From Shimia sp040225985 (GTDB lineage Bacteria; Pseudomonadota; Alphaproteobacteria; Rhodobacterales; Rhodobacteraceae): a DNA stretch of 64,000 nucleotides. The stretch covers positions 186,001 to 250,000 of the forward strand of contig NZ_JBBPEU010000001.1 of NCBI RefSeq assembly GCF_040225985.1, written 5' to 3'. Under the pieces are notes generated by a model. That model had not been told where the DNA came from, ran no database searches, and saw only the letters and a list, made by a program, of their open reading frames with translations. This document shows positions 42,948 to 52,221 of the stretch, piece after piece (position 1 is the first letter of the stretch; every line of letters starts with the position of its first letter). Position numbers and translations under genes: made by a program.

Positions 42948-45017
42948 ATGGCAAGTAAACTTAATCCGACCATTCTTCTTTCTGTCGCCTTGATTGCGAT
43001 CATTGTGATGATGATCTTGCCCGTCCCTGCCGTGTTGCTGGACGTTGGCTTGGCCCTTTCATTCGGGCTAGCAATCTTGATCTTTACAATCACCTTGTTC
43101 ATCGAAAGGCCGCTGGATTTTTCAAGTTTCCCGACAGTTCTTTTGGCATCCCTGATGCTACGCCTCGCTTTGAATGTCTCGTCCACAAAGCTCATTATTG
43201 GCCAGGGGCATCAGGGCACGAGAGCCGCGGGACAGGTCATCGAAGGGTTTTCAAGTTTCGTCATGGGTGGCAACCTGTTTCTGGGTTTGGTCGTCTTCTG
43301 TGTACTTCTCATTGTAAACTTCATGGTAATCACGAAGGGCGCGGCCAGAATGGCTGAAGTAGGTGCGCGTTTTGCCCTAGATGCCATGCCAGGCAAGCAG
43401 CTTGCAATTGATGCAGACATGTCTGCTGGCGCTATCAACCATCAAGAAGCGAAAGAACGACGAGAACGAGAACAGCAAGAAACCACCTTCTTTGGATCAC
43501 TTGATGGTGCATCGAAATTCGTAAAGGGCGACGCCGTTGCCGGTCTATTAATTACACTTCTGAATATCGTCGTTGGCCTTGTGATGGGTGTCGCATTTCA
43601 CGACATGGAGCTATCAAAAGCCTTTGAAACCTATGCCATTTTGACGGTTGGTGATGGCCTTGTAACCCAGATTCCCGCGGTCATCATTTCGATCGCAGCT
43701 GCATTGTTGCTTGCACGAGGCGGGACAACAGGATCTACCGATCTGACGCTGTTTCAACAGTTCGGATCTCACCCGGCCGCTCTTAGCACAGTTGGCCTGC
43801 TGATGTTGATTTTTGCAGTTGTACCGGGGCTTCCCTTCCTTCCATTTACCATCGGTTCTTTTCTACTTTTCGCAATTGCGTACACGCAATCACAAAAGGA
43901 TCAAACCGAAGATGTGGAGCGAGCGGTTTCGCAATCCAAAGAGGCCTCTTCGCCCAAACAAACAATAGGTGACATATTAGAACTTGATGACATTCATCTT
44001 CAATTCTCAACGGATCTGGTCAATCTGGTTCTGGACCCCGGCAGCGGAATTGATGTGCGCATAGACAGTATGCGAACCCATATCGCGAAGAGTTATGGTA
44101 TTATTCTGCCCGAAATCCGCTTGACGGATGATCCCAGCCTGCCAGACGGCACGTATGTCATTCGAATACAAGGCGTTGCTCTTGTTGAGGCTAGGTTGTA
44201 CCCCGGGAAAGTGCTAGCTTTGTTGCCTGGTCAAGCCGCAGTTCAAATTCCAGCCGGCATTGATGTAGATGAACCGGTGTATCAGGCTGCTGCTCGATGG
44301 ATTTCAAGTCAGGACCGCGAAATGGCTGCTTTAGCAGGGGTCACAACTGTAGGCCCCGCTGAAGTATTGGCCACCCATTTGCTGGAAACTATCAAACGGA
44401 ACTTCGATCGCTTGCTTACCCTGCGCACGTTGCACCGTATTTTGGATGAAATGGTCAGCCTTTCCGATCCGGTAAGAGCAGAAGCCAATCGAAAGCTGTT
44501 AGACGAAATTATCCCAGACAAAGTGCCTTTGGATCTGCTACACAAGATTCTTCGCCTTTTGCTGGAAGAGCGCGTCTCGATCCGTAATTTGCCGCTGATA
44601 CTGGAAGCGATTTCAGAAGCACGCCATATGGGGCAACCCGAAGCAATTTGTGAATATGTTCGGCAACGTTTGGGATTTCAGCTTGTATCAGAATTGCGGC
44701 GCGAGGACGGGACCATACCGTTACTTCAACTGGATCCTGGCTGGGAAGATACATTTCAATCTTACCAGCTGGGACCGGATCCCGGTTCAAACATCGGCCT
44801 GCCTCCGGAAATATTTGGCAACTTAGCAGATGCGATCGCACAGAAACTTGCCTCGGCCGGAGAAAACGGAGTCTTTGCCGCTCTTGCAACTACATCGCGA
44901 CGGCGGCGATTCCTGCGTGCCGTCATGAATGCAAAAGGCCTTTCAAATCCAGTTTTGTCATTCGAGGAAATCGGGACAGGCGCGAAACCTTCTGTGATCG
45001 GTGTTGTCCCAGTATGA
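42948..45017 (+). CDS. flhA: Flagellar export gate protein FlhA
   Basis: A 689-residue export gate subunit. The N-terminal half has eight membrane segments with FSSFPTVLLASLMLRLALNVSSTKLI in outline and GAARMAEVGARFALDAMPGKQLAIDAD (the FHIPEP signature region), and the C-terminal half is the cytoplasmic domain that binds substrates and chaperones. The ATG at 42948 is preferred to a TTG two codons upstream. It overlaps fliR at its stop (ATGA). Length is normal. Confidence 0.96.
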   Translation: MASKLNPTILLSVALIAIIVMMILPVPAVLLDVGLALSFGLAILIFTITLFIERPLDFSSFPTVLLASLMLRLALNVSSTKLIIGQGHQGTRAAGQVIEGFSSFVMGGNLFLGLVVFCVLLIVNFMVITKGAARMAEVGARFALDAMPGKQLAIDADMSAGAINHQEAKERREREQQETTFFGSLDGASKFVKGDAVAGLLITLLNIVVGLVMGVAFHDMELSKAFETYAILTVGDGLVTQIPAVIISIAAALLLARGGTTGSTDLTLFQQFGSHPAALSTVGLLMLIFAVVPGLPFLPFTIGSFLLFAIAYTQSQKDQTEDVERAVSQSKEASSPKQTIGDILELDDIHLQFSTDLVNLVLDPGSGIDVRIDSMRTHIAKSYGIILPEIRLTDDPSLPDGTYVIRIQGVALVEARLYPGKVLALLPGQAAVQIPAGIDVDEPVYQAAARWISSQDREMAALAGVTTVGPAEVLATHLLETIKRNFDRLLTLRTLHRILDEMVSLSDPVRAEANRKLLDEIIPDKVPLDLLHKILRLLLEERVSIRNLPLILEAISEARHMGQPEAICEYVRQRLGFQLVSELRREDGTIPLLQLDPGWEDTFQSYQLGPDPGSNIGLPPEIFGNLADAIAQKLASAGENGVFAALATTSRRRRFLRAVMNAKGLSNPVLSFEEIGTGAKPSVIGVVPV

Positions 45018-45781
45018 CCAATGACCTGCTCCAATGGGCCGAAAACAGTATGTTGCTAGCGTATTTTGTTTTCGTACGTGTCGGTGCAATCGTCGCACTT
45101 AGCCCGGGTTTTGGAGAGCAGGCCATTCCGGTCCGCGTCAAATTGACCATATCGGTGTTGCTGACACTTGTCGTGACTCCGATGGTTGAGCCACTACAGT
45201 CCGCGAATTTGGATCCTGTGCGCTTTACGATTTTCACCCTCTCTGAGGCTACAGTCGGACTGATCCTTGGGGTCTTCTTACGTGTCCTTGTTTTTGCATT
45301 GCAAATCGCAGGTTCCATAGCCGCACAAGCAACCTCACTATCGCAGTTATTGGGCGGAGGAGGGGTGGAACCCAACTCGGCAATGGGGCAAATTTTGATG
45401 CTTGGCGGGATCACGCTCGCGATGATCATGGGATTGCCCGAGTATTTGGTGATCTATATTTCAAACTCCTACTCTGCTTTTCCAATCGGAGCGTTTCCTG
45501 ACCCAAGCGGCGTTGCTGAACTGGGCGTTGAAAGGATGGCCGCAGGGTTTTCATTGGCTTTTCAACTCGCGGCGCCCTTCTTGGCGATATCCATCCTCTA
45601 TAACTTGACCTTGGGCGCCATTAACCGCGCCATGCCACAATTGATGGTCGTCTTTGTAGGAGCGCCCGCGATCTTGCTTGGCACATTGGTCGTGCTGTCC
45701 TTAATAGCATCACTGATACTTTGGGTCTGGTGGCAAAATTTTGAACGCTTCCTTTCCTTTCCTCCATGGGGGTATCTATGA
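45014..45781 (+). CDS. fliR: Flagellar export apparatus protein FliR
   Basis: A 255-residue export-gate membrane protein with about six hydrophobic segments. The family blocks FVRVGAIVALSPGFGEQAIPVRVK and LGVFLRVLVFALQIAGSIAAQA are visible. It overlaps flhA at the start and flhB at the stop (both ATGA), so flhA-fliR-flhB are translationally coupled. fliP lies on the other strand 10 kb away, and fliQ is not seen. Confidence 0.94.
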   Translation: MTNDLLQWAENSMLLAYFVFVRVGAIVALSPGFGEQAIPVRVKLTISVLLTLVVTPMVEPLQSANLDPVRFTIFTLSEATVGLILGVFLRVLVFALQIAGSIAAQATSLSQLLGGGGVEPNSAMGQILMLGGITLAMIMGLPEYLVIYISNSYSAFPIGAFPDPSGVAELGVERMAAGFSLAFQLAAPFLAISILYNLTLGAINRAMPQLMVVFVGAPAILLGTLVVLSLIASLILWVWWQNFERFLSFPPWGYL

Positions 45782-46854
45782 GTTCTGAAGAGGCCTCGGA
45801 AAAACCGTTTGAGCCAACCCCTAAAAAACTGGAGGACGCCCGTAAGAAGGGGGAAATTGCCAAATCAATGGATGTTCAAGTTGCGTGCGGGTATGCAGGC
45901 TTCTGGGGGTGTCTAATCACTGTCGGCCTTGCCCTCATTTCAGACTCCGCCGAAGTTTTGCGGCATCCATTCGACGATGCAGAGCGATTTGCACAACAGA
46001 TTTTTCAGAACGACACTCCCGCTGCGCTCGGTGCATGGGTGCTAGAAGCCCTGCTCGCCTTTACGCCGTTGTTTGTTTTTCCCGCCGCTTTGGTCCTTCT
46101 GGGCTTACTGGCCCAAAGGGCAATCGTGTTTACGCCGACAAAACTGCAACCCAAGTTGAGTCGTGTCGACCCGTTTAAAAATGCTAAGTCCAAGTTTGGT
46201 CGTTCTGGTTTTTTCGAGTTTGGAAAGAGCTTTTTCAAACTTCTGATCTATACGCTCTGCCTTGGCGTCTTTCTTCAGAAAAACTTCAATCAAACTGTCG
46301 GGCTTCTTTATACTAAGCCAAATCAGGCCTTGGTCGGTCTCGGGCATCTTGTGCTTTCGTTCATGTTCATTGCCGTGATTATTGCAACCGCCATTGCCGC
46401 AGTTGATTTCTCCTGGCAGCGGCACGAACACCTAAGGAAGCACCGGATGACCCAAAAAGAGGTCAAGGATGAAACAAAAGAATCCGAAGGGGATGCTCAT
46501 TTCAAACAAGAAAGACGACAGCGCGCCCAGCATATCGCCCTAAACCAGATGCTAGGGGCCGTGCCAAATGCTGACGTGATTATCGTAAATCCAACACATT
46601 TTGCAGTTGCACTTGAATGGAGCCGAAAGAAACATGAAGCACCAAAATGCGTTGCTAAAGGCGTTGATGAAATTGCGCTAAAATTGCGGGAAGTCGCACA
46701 GGAAGCAGGTGTACCAATTCACAGCGATCCCCCAGCCGCACGCCTGCTATATGCCTCTGTCGAAATCGGCAACGAAATACAGCCTGAACACTACCTCGCC
46801 GTCGCAGCAGCGATCCGGTTCTCGGACGATATGAGAAAGAGAGCGCGGCTATGA
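45778..46854 (+). CDS. flhB: Flagellar export switch protein FlhB
   Basis: A 358-residue membrane protein that switches export from hook to filament substrates. It starts EKPFEPTPKKLEDARKKGEIAKS, typical of the FlhB/YscU family, has four membrane segments, and a cytoplasmic domain with the self-cleavage motif NPTH (IIVNPTHFAVALEW), which is intact. The ATG at 45778 overlaps the fliR stop; an in-frame start four codons upstream is less likely. It overlaps the next gene by four bases. Confidence 0.95.
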   Translation: MSSEEASEKPFEPTPKKLEDARKKGEIAKSMDVQVACGYAGFWGCLITVGLALISDSAEVLRHPFDDAERFAQQIFQNDTPAALGAWVLEALLAFTPLFVFPAALVLLGLLAQRAIVFTPTKLQPKLSRVDPFKNAKSKFGRSGFFEFGKSFFKLLIYTLCLGVFLQKNFNQTVGLLYTKPNQALVGLGHLVLSFMFIAVIIATAIAAVDFSWQRHEHLRKHRMTQKEVKDETKESEGDAHFKQERRQRAQHIALNQMLGAVPNADVIIVNPTHFAVALEWSRKKHEAPKCVAKGVDEIALKLREVAQEAGVPIHSDPPAARLLYASVEIGNEIQPEHYLAVAAAIRFSDDMRKRARL

Positions 46855-47276
46855 GAATGAGCCGGAAACAAATGAACGATCTGGCGAAGATCCTACACAG
46901 TCAAGCGCAGGCTTTAGGCGCCAAACTGGCCAAACTCAATCATCAAGAACAAGAGATACGGTGCTTTCAGGAGCAACTCGAAGCCAATACTCACTGTCAT
47001 CGCATCGCCGGACCACATGGGGTGACTGTCGAGTTCAGAGACAACGAAGAAAAGTGGCTGCGTTGGGTGTCGGCAAAGCGCAAAGACTGCAATATGCAGC
47101 TAGCGAGGTTGAACGCCCAGAAAGAAGTTGTCCTGCACGACTTCCGAAAAGCTTTTGCGAAAGCTAAGGCATTTGAAAACCTCAAGACACAAGCCCATAA
47201 CGATCATCGGAAGCAGATGGCGGTAAAAGAGCACTCAGATCAATTGCAATGCAGCTTGATGTTGAGAACGAAGTGA
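46851..47276 (+). CDS. FliJ-like coiled-coil protein
   Basis: A 141-residue, strongly basic and Gln/Lys-rich protein predicted to be two long helices (about residues 5-45 and 65-125). FliJ, the stalk of the flagellar ATPase, has this size and shape, and this gene ends the flhA-fliR-flhB run, overlapping flhB by four bases. There is no sequence motif that proves it, so it could be another small export-linked protein. The terminator at 47352 follows. Confidence 0.55.
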   Translation: MRMSRKQMNDLAKILHSQAQALGAKLAKLNHQEQEIRCFQEQLEANTHCHRIAGPHGVTVEFRDNEEKWLRWVSAKRKDCNMQLARLNAQKEVVLHDFRKAFAKAKAFENLKTQAHNDHRKQMAVKEHSDQLQCSLMLRTK

Positions 47277-47351
47277 ATGGCGGTCGCGCCAAGCGCGCGC
47301 CACGCAAAGCCAAGACGATTCAAGCACTTGTGCAATAAAGAACGACCCCTA

Positions 47352-47395
47352 GCGCAGCATACACTCACGATTTTTGAGTGCGCGCTGCGCCTTTT
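47352..47395 (+). terminator. Rho-independent terminator after the flhA-flhB-fliJ-like operon
   Basis: GCGCAGC pairs with GCTGCGC (47384-47390) and, inside, CACTCA with TGAGTG, followed by CTTTT. Two stems separated by a small internal loop make it strong. It lies between the convergent fliJ-like and hemY genes; the T-run fits the plus strand. Confidence 0.75.
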
Positions 47396-47411
47396 GCTGG
47401 TTTCACCCGTT

Positions 47412-48938
47412 CTACTTGTTGATGAAACCAGGCTGCACCTCGGGGGATTCGTCAGGGGATGGAGCGACGTCATCGCCTGTCGGTTCATCTGATGTTTCCA
47501 CTGGCTGATCAATAACCTCGGCGTCTTCGGTCATTTCGATATCCTCAGCCGTGTTGTCTTCGATCGTCCCCACGATCAAAGGCAACATCGACACGCCCGT
47601 CGGGCTGTCTACTCTAGTCGAGGGGGGTGATGTCCAAGACAAAGTGTCGAAACTATCGCAGTTTCCGCAGGTCGGCGCCCATTCCGTTTGCACGTTGTGG
47701 CAGTTTTGGCAAACCCATTGCGGTCCGCGCGGAGCGGTCAGTGCTTTGGCCAGCCATCCTTTAACTACAGCGTCCGAAGCCCCTTCCCCACGTTCGATCG
47801 CGGCCATGATCGTCAGTGACCTTGTCGTCGGATCGGTTTCGAAAAGATCTCCAAGTGCGCGACGCGCCTCGGGAAAGTCTTCGGCCGCAATATACAGTTC
47901 AGCCATCAACATACGGGCCTCGGCATTGCTGGGATTGTTCTTCACAAGCGTTTTGAAACGGGAAATCCGGGCCTGTGGTGTTTCATTCGGCTCAATAGCG
48001 GCATAGGCAGCGGCGATATCCGGATGCGGCTGCGCATCCCACGCCTTTTTAAGCACACGTGTGGCATAGCGCGGCTTGCCTTTTTCAAGGTAACCTTCTG
48101 ACGCCATGATGGCTGCCGGGATGAGATCCGGCGACTTGCGGTTCGCCTCAATGGCCTCTTCCCGCGCCTCAACGGAGTTACCTTCTGCCAACACTTCCTT
48201 TGCCTCGGACAGGGCAAGAACGGCATCACGGCGGCGATGCACATCACGAGGCACGGTGCCATATTTGAGTTTGGCCGACAGGGTAGAACGGGCCCCCTTC
48301 CAATCTCCTGTATCCGCCTGAAGCTTGAGAAGCATGTCTTGCGTTTCGACGTGGCGCGGCTTGAGCGCGAACGCCGTTTCGGCAAGTTTCAACGCGGTAT
48401 CCGTCTGGCCCTCGTTAAGTTTTTGCTTCATCAACCCGCGCACGCCGACAAACCGTGTCGTACTATCTGCAAGAAGCTTTTTGTAGGTTTCCGAGGCTTT
48501 CTTGGAATCGCCCTGAAGCTCTGCAGCCTGGGCCACCAGAAGATTGGTCAACTCGGGCTTGGCGAGGTACTTTTGTGCCTTGCGAGCTTTTTCCATGGCA
48601 TCGTAGCCATCCCCAGATGCCAACGCCACCATGCCATCAGACAAGGCCTGATACCCTTTCCGCTCGCGGTTGCGGTCAAAGTAGCGGCTGATTGCGGTTT
48701 CGTCACCATTGAGGAATTTGAACGTCGCGATCAGCAATCCAACAAGCTTGAATGCCAACCATGTCAGAAAGACAAGAGTCACAAGCGCGATCACAGATTG
48801 AAGAGGGCCGAGAGAGTATTCCACGCCCGCGACGGTGATCATGACACCACCTTCGCTTTCCATCAGGTATGCCGCGCCATAGGTCACACCTGCAATGGCA
48901 GCAACGAAAAGGATAATCTTGATAAGAGACCAGAGCAT
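47412..48938 (-). CDS. hemY: HemY-like TPR membrane protein with C-terminal zinc ribbon
   Basis: A 508-residue protein of the HemY family, linked to haem biosynthesis gene clusters. Two membrane segments (SLIKIILFVAAIAGVTYGAAY and SVIALVTLVFLTWLAF in outline) are followed by TPR-like repeats (LSDGMVALASGDGYDA, AQAAELQGDSKKASETYKK). Near the C-terminus lies a CQNC-x13-CGNC pattern, a zinc ribbon like the one of LapB. The ATG at 48938 is chosen before the first membrane segment. It is last in a hemD / Mic60-like / hemY operon. The family is clear; its biochemical role is still unsettled. Confidence 0.9.
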   Translation of the reverse strand: MLWSLIKIILFVAAIAGVTYGAAYLMESEGGVMITVAGVEYSLGPLQSVIALVTLVFLTWLAFKLVGLLIATFKFLNGDETAISRYFDRNRERKGYQALSDGMVALASGDGYDAMEKARKAQKYLAKPELTNLLVAQAAELQGDSKKASETYKKLLADSTTRFVGVRGLMKQKLNEGQTDTALKLAETAFALKPRHVETQDMLLKLQADTGDWKGARSTLSAKLKYGTVPRDVHRRRDAVLALSEAKEVLAEGNSVEAREEAIEANRKSPDLIPAAIMASEGYLEKGKPRYATRVLKKAWDAQPHPDIAAAYAAIEPNETPQARISRFKTLVKNNPSNAEARMLMAELYIAAEDFPEARRALGDLFETDPTTRSLTIMAAIERGEGASDAVVKGWLAKALTAPRGPQWVCQNCHNVQTEWAPTCGNCDSFDTLSWTSPPSTRVDSPTGVSMLPLIVGTIEDNTAEDIEMTEDAEVIDQPVETSDEPTGDDVAPSPDESPEVQPGFINK

Positions 48939-48948
48939 GAAATGACCT

Positions 48949-50277
48949 TTAGTTTTGCATGAGGCTGTTGGACAGTTCTTCAACAGCGTCCTGAGCAGCG
49001 ATACGGGTTTCTGCCATCTGGCGCCATTCTGACATCAGGGCTTGTGAAGAGGCCGGCAAAGATTCCAGCTCTGTGAGAGCCGCCGATAGACGCCCCTCAC
49101 GAACGGCCGCCTCTGCGCGCGAAAGGATGGCATCTGCATCATCCCCTTCTTTCGGTGTCACGGACCGCGCCCCGAGCTGTTTCTTGAGAAAACCTGTCAA
49201 AGACCCGCCACCATCTTGGGTTTCTTGGGAGCGAGCATCGGCCAGCGCCTCACGCGCATAGTCAGGGTACGCTTCGGCCAAAATCAAAAGTGTCGGCACA
49301 CCTGTATCTGCATTGGCTTCAAGCGCCGGTGGTACGGCAACGCCAGACACATTGCCCAGATCAACCAACGCCGAACGATAGGGAACACCGCTATCCAGCC
49401 CTGACACGATCCGCGCCAACGCTGCACGTGCCAGCGTTTGCTGTGCGTTGACTTCTGACCGTTCTTTGAGTTGTTCGGCCTCGGCAAGTTGGTCGGCCAC
49501 CATTTCGCGCAGTTGGGCAACCTCAGCCTCGTATGCCGCAATAGCTGCGGCTGATGCACCCTCAGTCATGGGGCGTTTTTCCGCAGTGACCACACGGTCT
49601 TCGAGCTGAACAATCAAAAGGTTCAACGACTCGACCTGCGCGGTGATTTCCGCGAGCTTTGCACTAGCCTCTGCACCCATGGCCGCCTGCTCAAGCGCAG
49701 TATCCACAGTGCCAGAGATTGCACCCTGAGACTCTGACAAATCGGCCAGACGGGCCTCTTGTTTCGCCAATTCCGCCTGCAATGCCTCTATGGCGGCGCT
49801 AGACCCACCACCGGGCAGCATACCTTGCGAGTTCATGTAGGTTGCGACACCAAATCCAAGCGCGGCTGCCACAACACCTCCCAATGCCACACGGAAAAAG
49901 CCGACTTTCTGCACCTCTTGCGGCGCGTCGGATGACACAGAGACATGCGCTGTCTCGGTCTCCACGGTCACCGTTGGCGGCTCTTCCGCCTCAGGAACCT
50001 GATCCGTTGCCTTCACCTCCTCGGGTTCAGATTCAGATGCGCCTTGATCTTTGACGTCATCCAATTCAGCTGTAGTCGGTTCTTTCAGGTCAACGGCGTC
50101 CGGGGCCTCATCAGGCGCAACATCGTCTTTTTGTTCATCTGCAGTTGCTTCATCTGTTGGCATCGGGTCGCTCTCGTTTGCGACTTCCTCAACAATTTCA
50201 GCATCCACGATGTCTTCGACGCGCTTGGCGTCTTTCTCTGCCTTTTCCGGCTTACCGGTCTTGTCTGACTTGGCCAC
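48949..50277 (-). CDS. Mic60/mitofilin-like membrane protein (alphaproteobacterial Mic60, COG4223-like)
   Basis: A 442-residue protein with a long acidic, Pro/Glu-rich N-terminus (to about residue 122), one membrane helix (about 126-148, FFRVALGGVVAAALGFGVA), a coiled coil (about 160-290) and a C-terminal mitofilin-like region (about 290-440). This is the layout of the alphaproteobacterial relatives of mitochondrial Mic60, which shape inner membranes. The place between hemD and hemY is the usual one in this group. It starts with GTG at 50277, 51 bases behind hemD, and ends 10 bases before hemY. Call rests on layout and gene order. Confidence 0.82.
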   Translation of the reverse strand: MAKSDKTGKPEKAEKDAKRVEDIVDAEIVEEVANESDPMPTDEATADEQKDDVAPDEAPDAVDLKEPTTAELDDVKDQGASESEPEEVKATDQVPEAEEPPTVTVETETAHVSVSSDAPQEVQKVGFFRVALGGVVAAALGFGVATYMNSQGMLPGGGSSAAIEALQAELAKQEARLADLSESQGAISGTVDTALEQAAMGAEASAKLAEITAQVESLNLLIVQLEDRVVTAEKRPMTEGASAAAIAAYEAEVAQLREMVADQLAEAEQLKERSEVNAQQTLARAALARIVSGLDSGVPYRSALVDLGNVSGVAVPPALEANADTGVPTLLILAEAYPDYAREALADARSQETQDGGGSLTGFLKKQLGARSVTPKEGDDADAILSRAEAAVREGRLSAALTELESLPASSQALMSEWRQMAETRIAAQDAVEELSNSLMQN

Positions 50278-50328
50278 CCGTTGTCACCCTTTCGAATCCG
50301 GTTACGTTCTGCAAATCGCTTTACCAAC

Positions 50329-51051
50329 TTATGCAGTGTTTTGATCATCCTCAACAAAGCTGATGCCGTTCACCACATGATTTATCGCCGCAACCATCGC
50401 ATTTGCGTTGGGTGCCCGCGAAATCAACACCCCTCGACTTGCCAGCCCACGCGCTGAGTCTGCTGTTGCCGCGCTTATTGCGACAACATGCATTGGCGCG
50501 CGGAACGGCCCCTGCTCACACAGCGTTGCGGCAGACCGAGGCGAAAACAATGGCAAAATGATCGGGTCATTCCCCATCAGAAGAGTTTTTACTTGGTCGG
50601 TTAAAGGCACTGCATCTTGTCGATAAACCACGATATCGGTTGATTTGATGCCACGCGCAACAAGCCTTCTGGCAAGGTCGCCTTTCGCGTGAAGGCCCCG
50701 AAAATGCACAACAGAACCTTTCGGAGCACTTTGCATCACCAAAGCGAACAGATCATCAACATCTCCGTCCGCAGACACCGCGCGCCAGCCTTTAGCGCGT
50801 GCGACCTCGGCGGTTCTTTCACCGACACACCATGCAGGAAGGTCTCGACCGGGCACGGCGCCGACCCCGTTCACGGACGTGAAGATCGCGCCAGAAAACT
50901 GTTCGGGAACTGAATGGGGCACTTTGATGATCTCGACAACTGGTGAAATCACCACGGGATTCGAAAGACCAGCTTCCTTCAGAAGTTTGGCAAACCTCTC
51001 TGACGCGTCGTGCGGTCGCGTCAGAACAATCGTGGGCAGTTGCGCGGTCAT
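50329..51051 (-). CDS. hemD: Uroporphyrinogen-III synthase
   Basis: A 240-residue enzyme that closes the linear tetrapyrrole to uroporphyrinogen III in haem and related cofactor synthesis. The N-terminus IVLTRPHDASERFAKLL, the middle FTSVNGVGAV and the stretch LFSPRSAATLC fit the family, whose overall conservation is low. The ATG at 51051 begins the conserved part; a longer upstream frame is the antisense of tsaD. It diverges from tsaD with a 66-bp gap. hemC is not next to it, which is a difference from some relatives. Confidence 0.88.
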   Translation of the reverse strand: MTAQLPTIVLTRPHDASERFAKLLKEAGLSNPVVISPVVEIIKVPHSVPEQFSGAIFTSVNGVGAVPGRDLPAWCVGERTAEVARAKGWRAVSADGDVDDLFALVMQSAPKGSVVHFRGLHAKGDLARRLVARGIKSTDIVVYRQDAVPLTDQVKTLLMGNDPIILPLFSPRSAATLCEQGPFRAPMHVVAISAATADSARGLASRGVLISRAPNANAMVAAINHVVNGISFVEDDQNTA

Positions 51052-51117
51052 GGCATCGCCAGCATTGTTCCCTATACACAACGGTGTTACCTGCCTAGTA
51101 GATTTGGTGCAACGGCG

Positions 51118-52221
51118 ATGAGTATGGAAAAGACCCTGACAATTCTTGGACTGGAGAGCAGTTGCGACGATACCGCCGCCGCGATTTTGCGCTTCAATAG
51201 CCGCGAAGCGCCGGAAATCCTTGCTTCGGTTGTTCATGGGCAAACCGACCTCCACGCGGCCTTTGGTGGCGTTGTGCCGGAAATTGCCGCGCGGGCTCAT
51301 GCCGAAAAGCTTGATATCTGTGTGGAAGAGGCGCTTCAGACCTCGGGATGTGATTTGCGGGATCTGGATGCTGTCGCGGTGACCGCTGGGCCGGGTTTGA
51401 TCGGCGGCGTTCTGTCTGGTGTCATGTGCGCAAAAGGTCTGTCTGCCGGTCTGGGTATTCCATTGATCGGGGTCAATCACCTTGCGGGCCATGCTCTAAC
51501 ACCCCGCTTGACCGACAGCACCCCATTTCCGTACTTGATGCTGTTGGTATCTGGTGGGCACTGCCAATTCTTGATTGCGCGGGGCGGTCAAGAGTTTTCG
51601 CGGCTGGGAGGTACAATCGACGACGCCCCCGGCGAAGCGTTCGACAAAACCGCCCGATTGCTGGGCCTACCACAACCCGGTGGACCATCGGTGCAAGCGA
51701 CTGCTCGGGACGGCGACTCAAAGCGTTTCCGTTTTCCAAGACCGCTTCTGGATAGACCGGGTTGTGACATGTCGTTTTCAGGTTTGAAAACGGCACTTCT
51801 AAGGACGCGCGATGCCGTCATTTCCGAAAGTGGAGGGCTACGTGAGCAGGATCGGGCCGACCTTTGCGCAGGGTTTCAAGAAGCCGTGGTCGAAGTTCTT
51901 GCAGAAAAAACACGCCGCGCGCTTGAAATTTACCTGCAAGAATCGCCGTCCGAACCGGTTCTCGCGGTCGCCGGGGGAGTTGCCGCAAATTCGGCAATTC
52001 GTGCCGAGTTAGAGTCGATTTGTGCCATCCAAGGCATCACGTTTCTGGCACCCCCTCTGGCATTGTGCACCGACAATGCCGCAATGATTGCCTATGCTGG
52101 ATACGAGCGATTAAAGATGGGGCAAAAAGACGATATGACCCTCGTGGCGCGGCCCCGTTGGCCATTAGATAGGACTGCGCCGGCCCTCTTGGGAAGTGGC
52201 AAAAAGGGAGCGAAAGCATGA
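51118..52221 (+). CDS. tsaD: tRNA threonylcarbamoyltransferase TsaD
   Basis: A 367-residue enzyme that, with TsaB and TsaE, adds threonylcarbamoyl to A37 of tRNAs reading ANN codons. It starts LTILGLESSCDDTAAA, has HAEKLD and the metal-binding HLAGH pair, GGHCQFL, DDAPGEAFDK and AGGVAAN near the C-terminus. Starts at 51118 or 51124 are both possible. TsaE is encoded 11 kb downstream in the same window. It overlaps gpsA by four bases (ATGA). Confidence 0.95.
   Translation: MSMEKTLTILGLESSCDDTAAAILRFNSREAPEILASVVHGQTDLHAAFGGVVPEIAARAHAEKLDICVEEALQTSGCDLRDLDAVAVTAGPGLIGGVLSGVMCAKGLSAGLGIPLIGVNHLAGHALTPRLTDSTPFPYLMLLVSGGHCQFLIARGGQEFSRLGGTIDDAPGEAFDKTARLLGLPQPGGPSVQATARDGDSKRFRFPRPLLDRPGCDMSFSGLKTALLRTRDAVISESGGLREQDRADLCAGFQEAVVEVLAEKTRRALEIYLQESPSEPVLAVAGGVAANSAIRAELESICAIQGITFLAPPLALCTDNAAMIAYAGYERLKMGQKDDMTLVARPRWPLDRTAPALLGSGKKGAKA

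Noticed and set aside
51052..51492. A 147-residue N-terminal extension of hemD
   Set aside because: It is the antisense of the tsaD 5' part; the conserved HemD sequence starts at the ATG at 51051.
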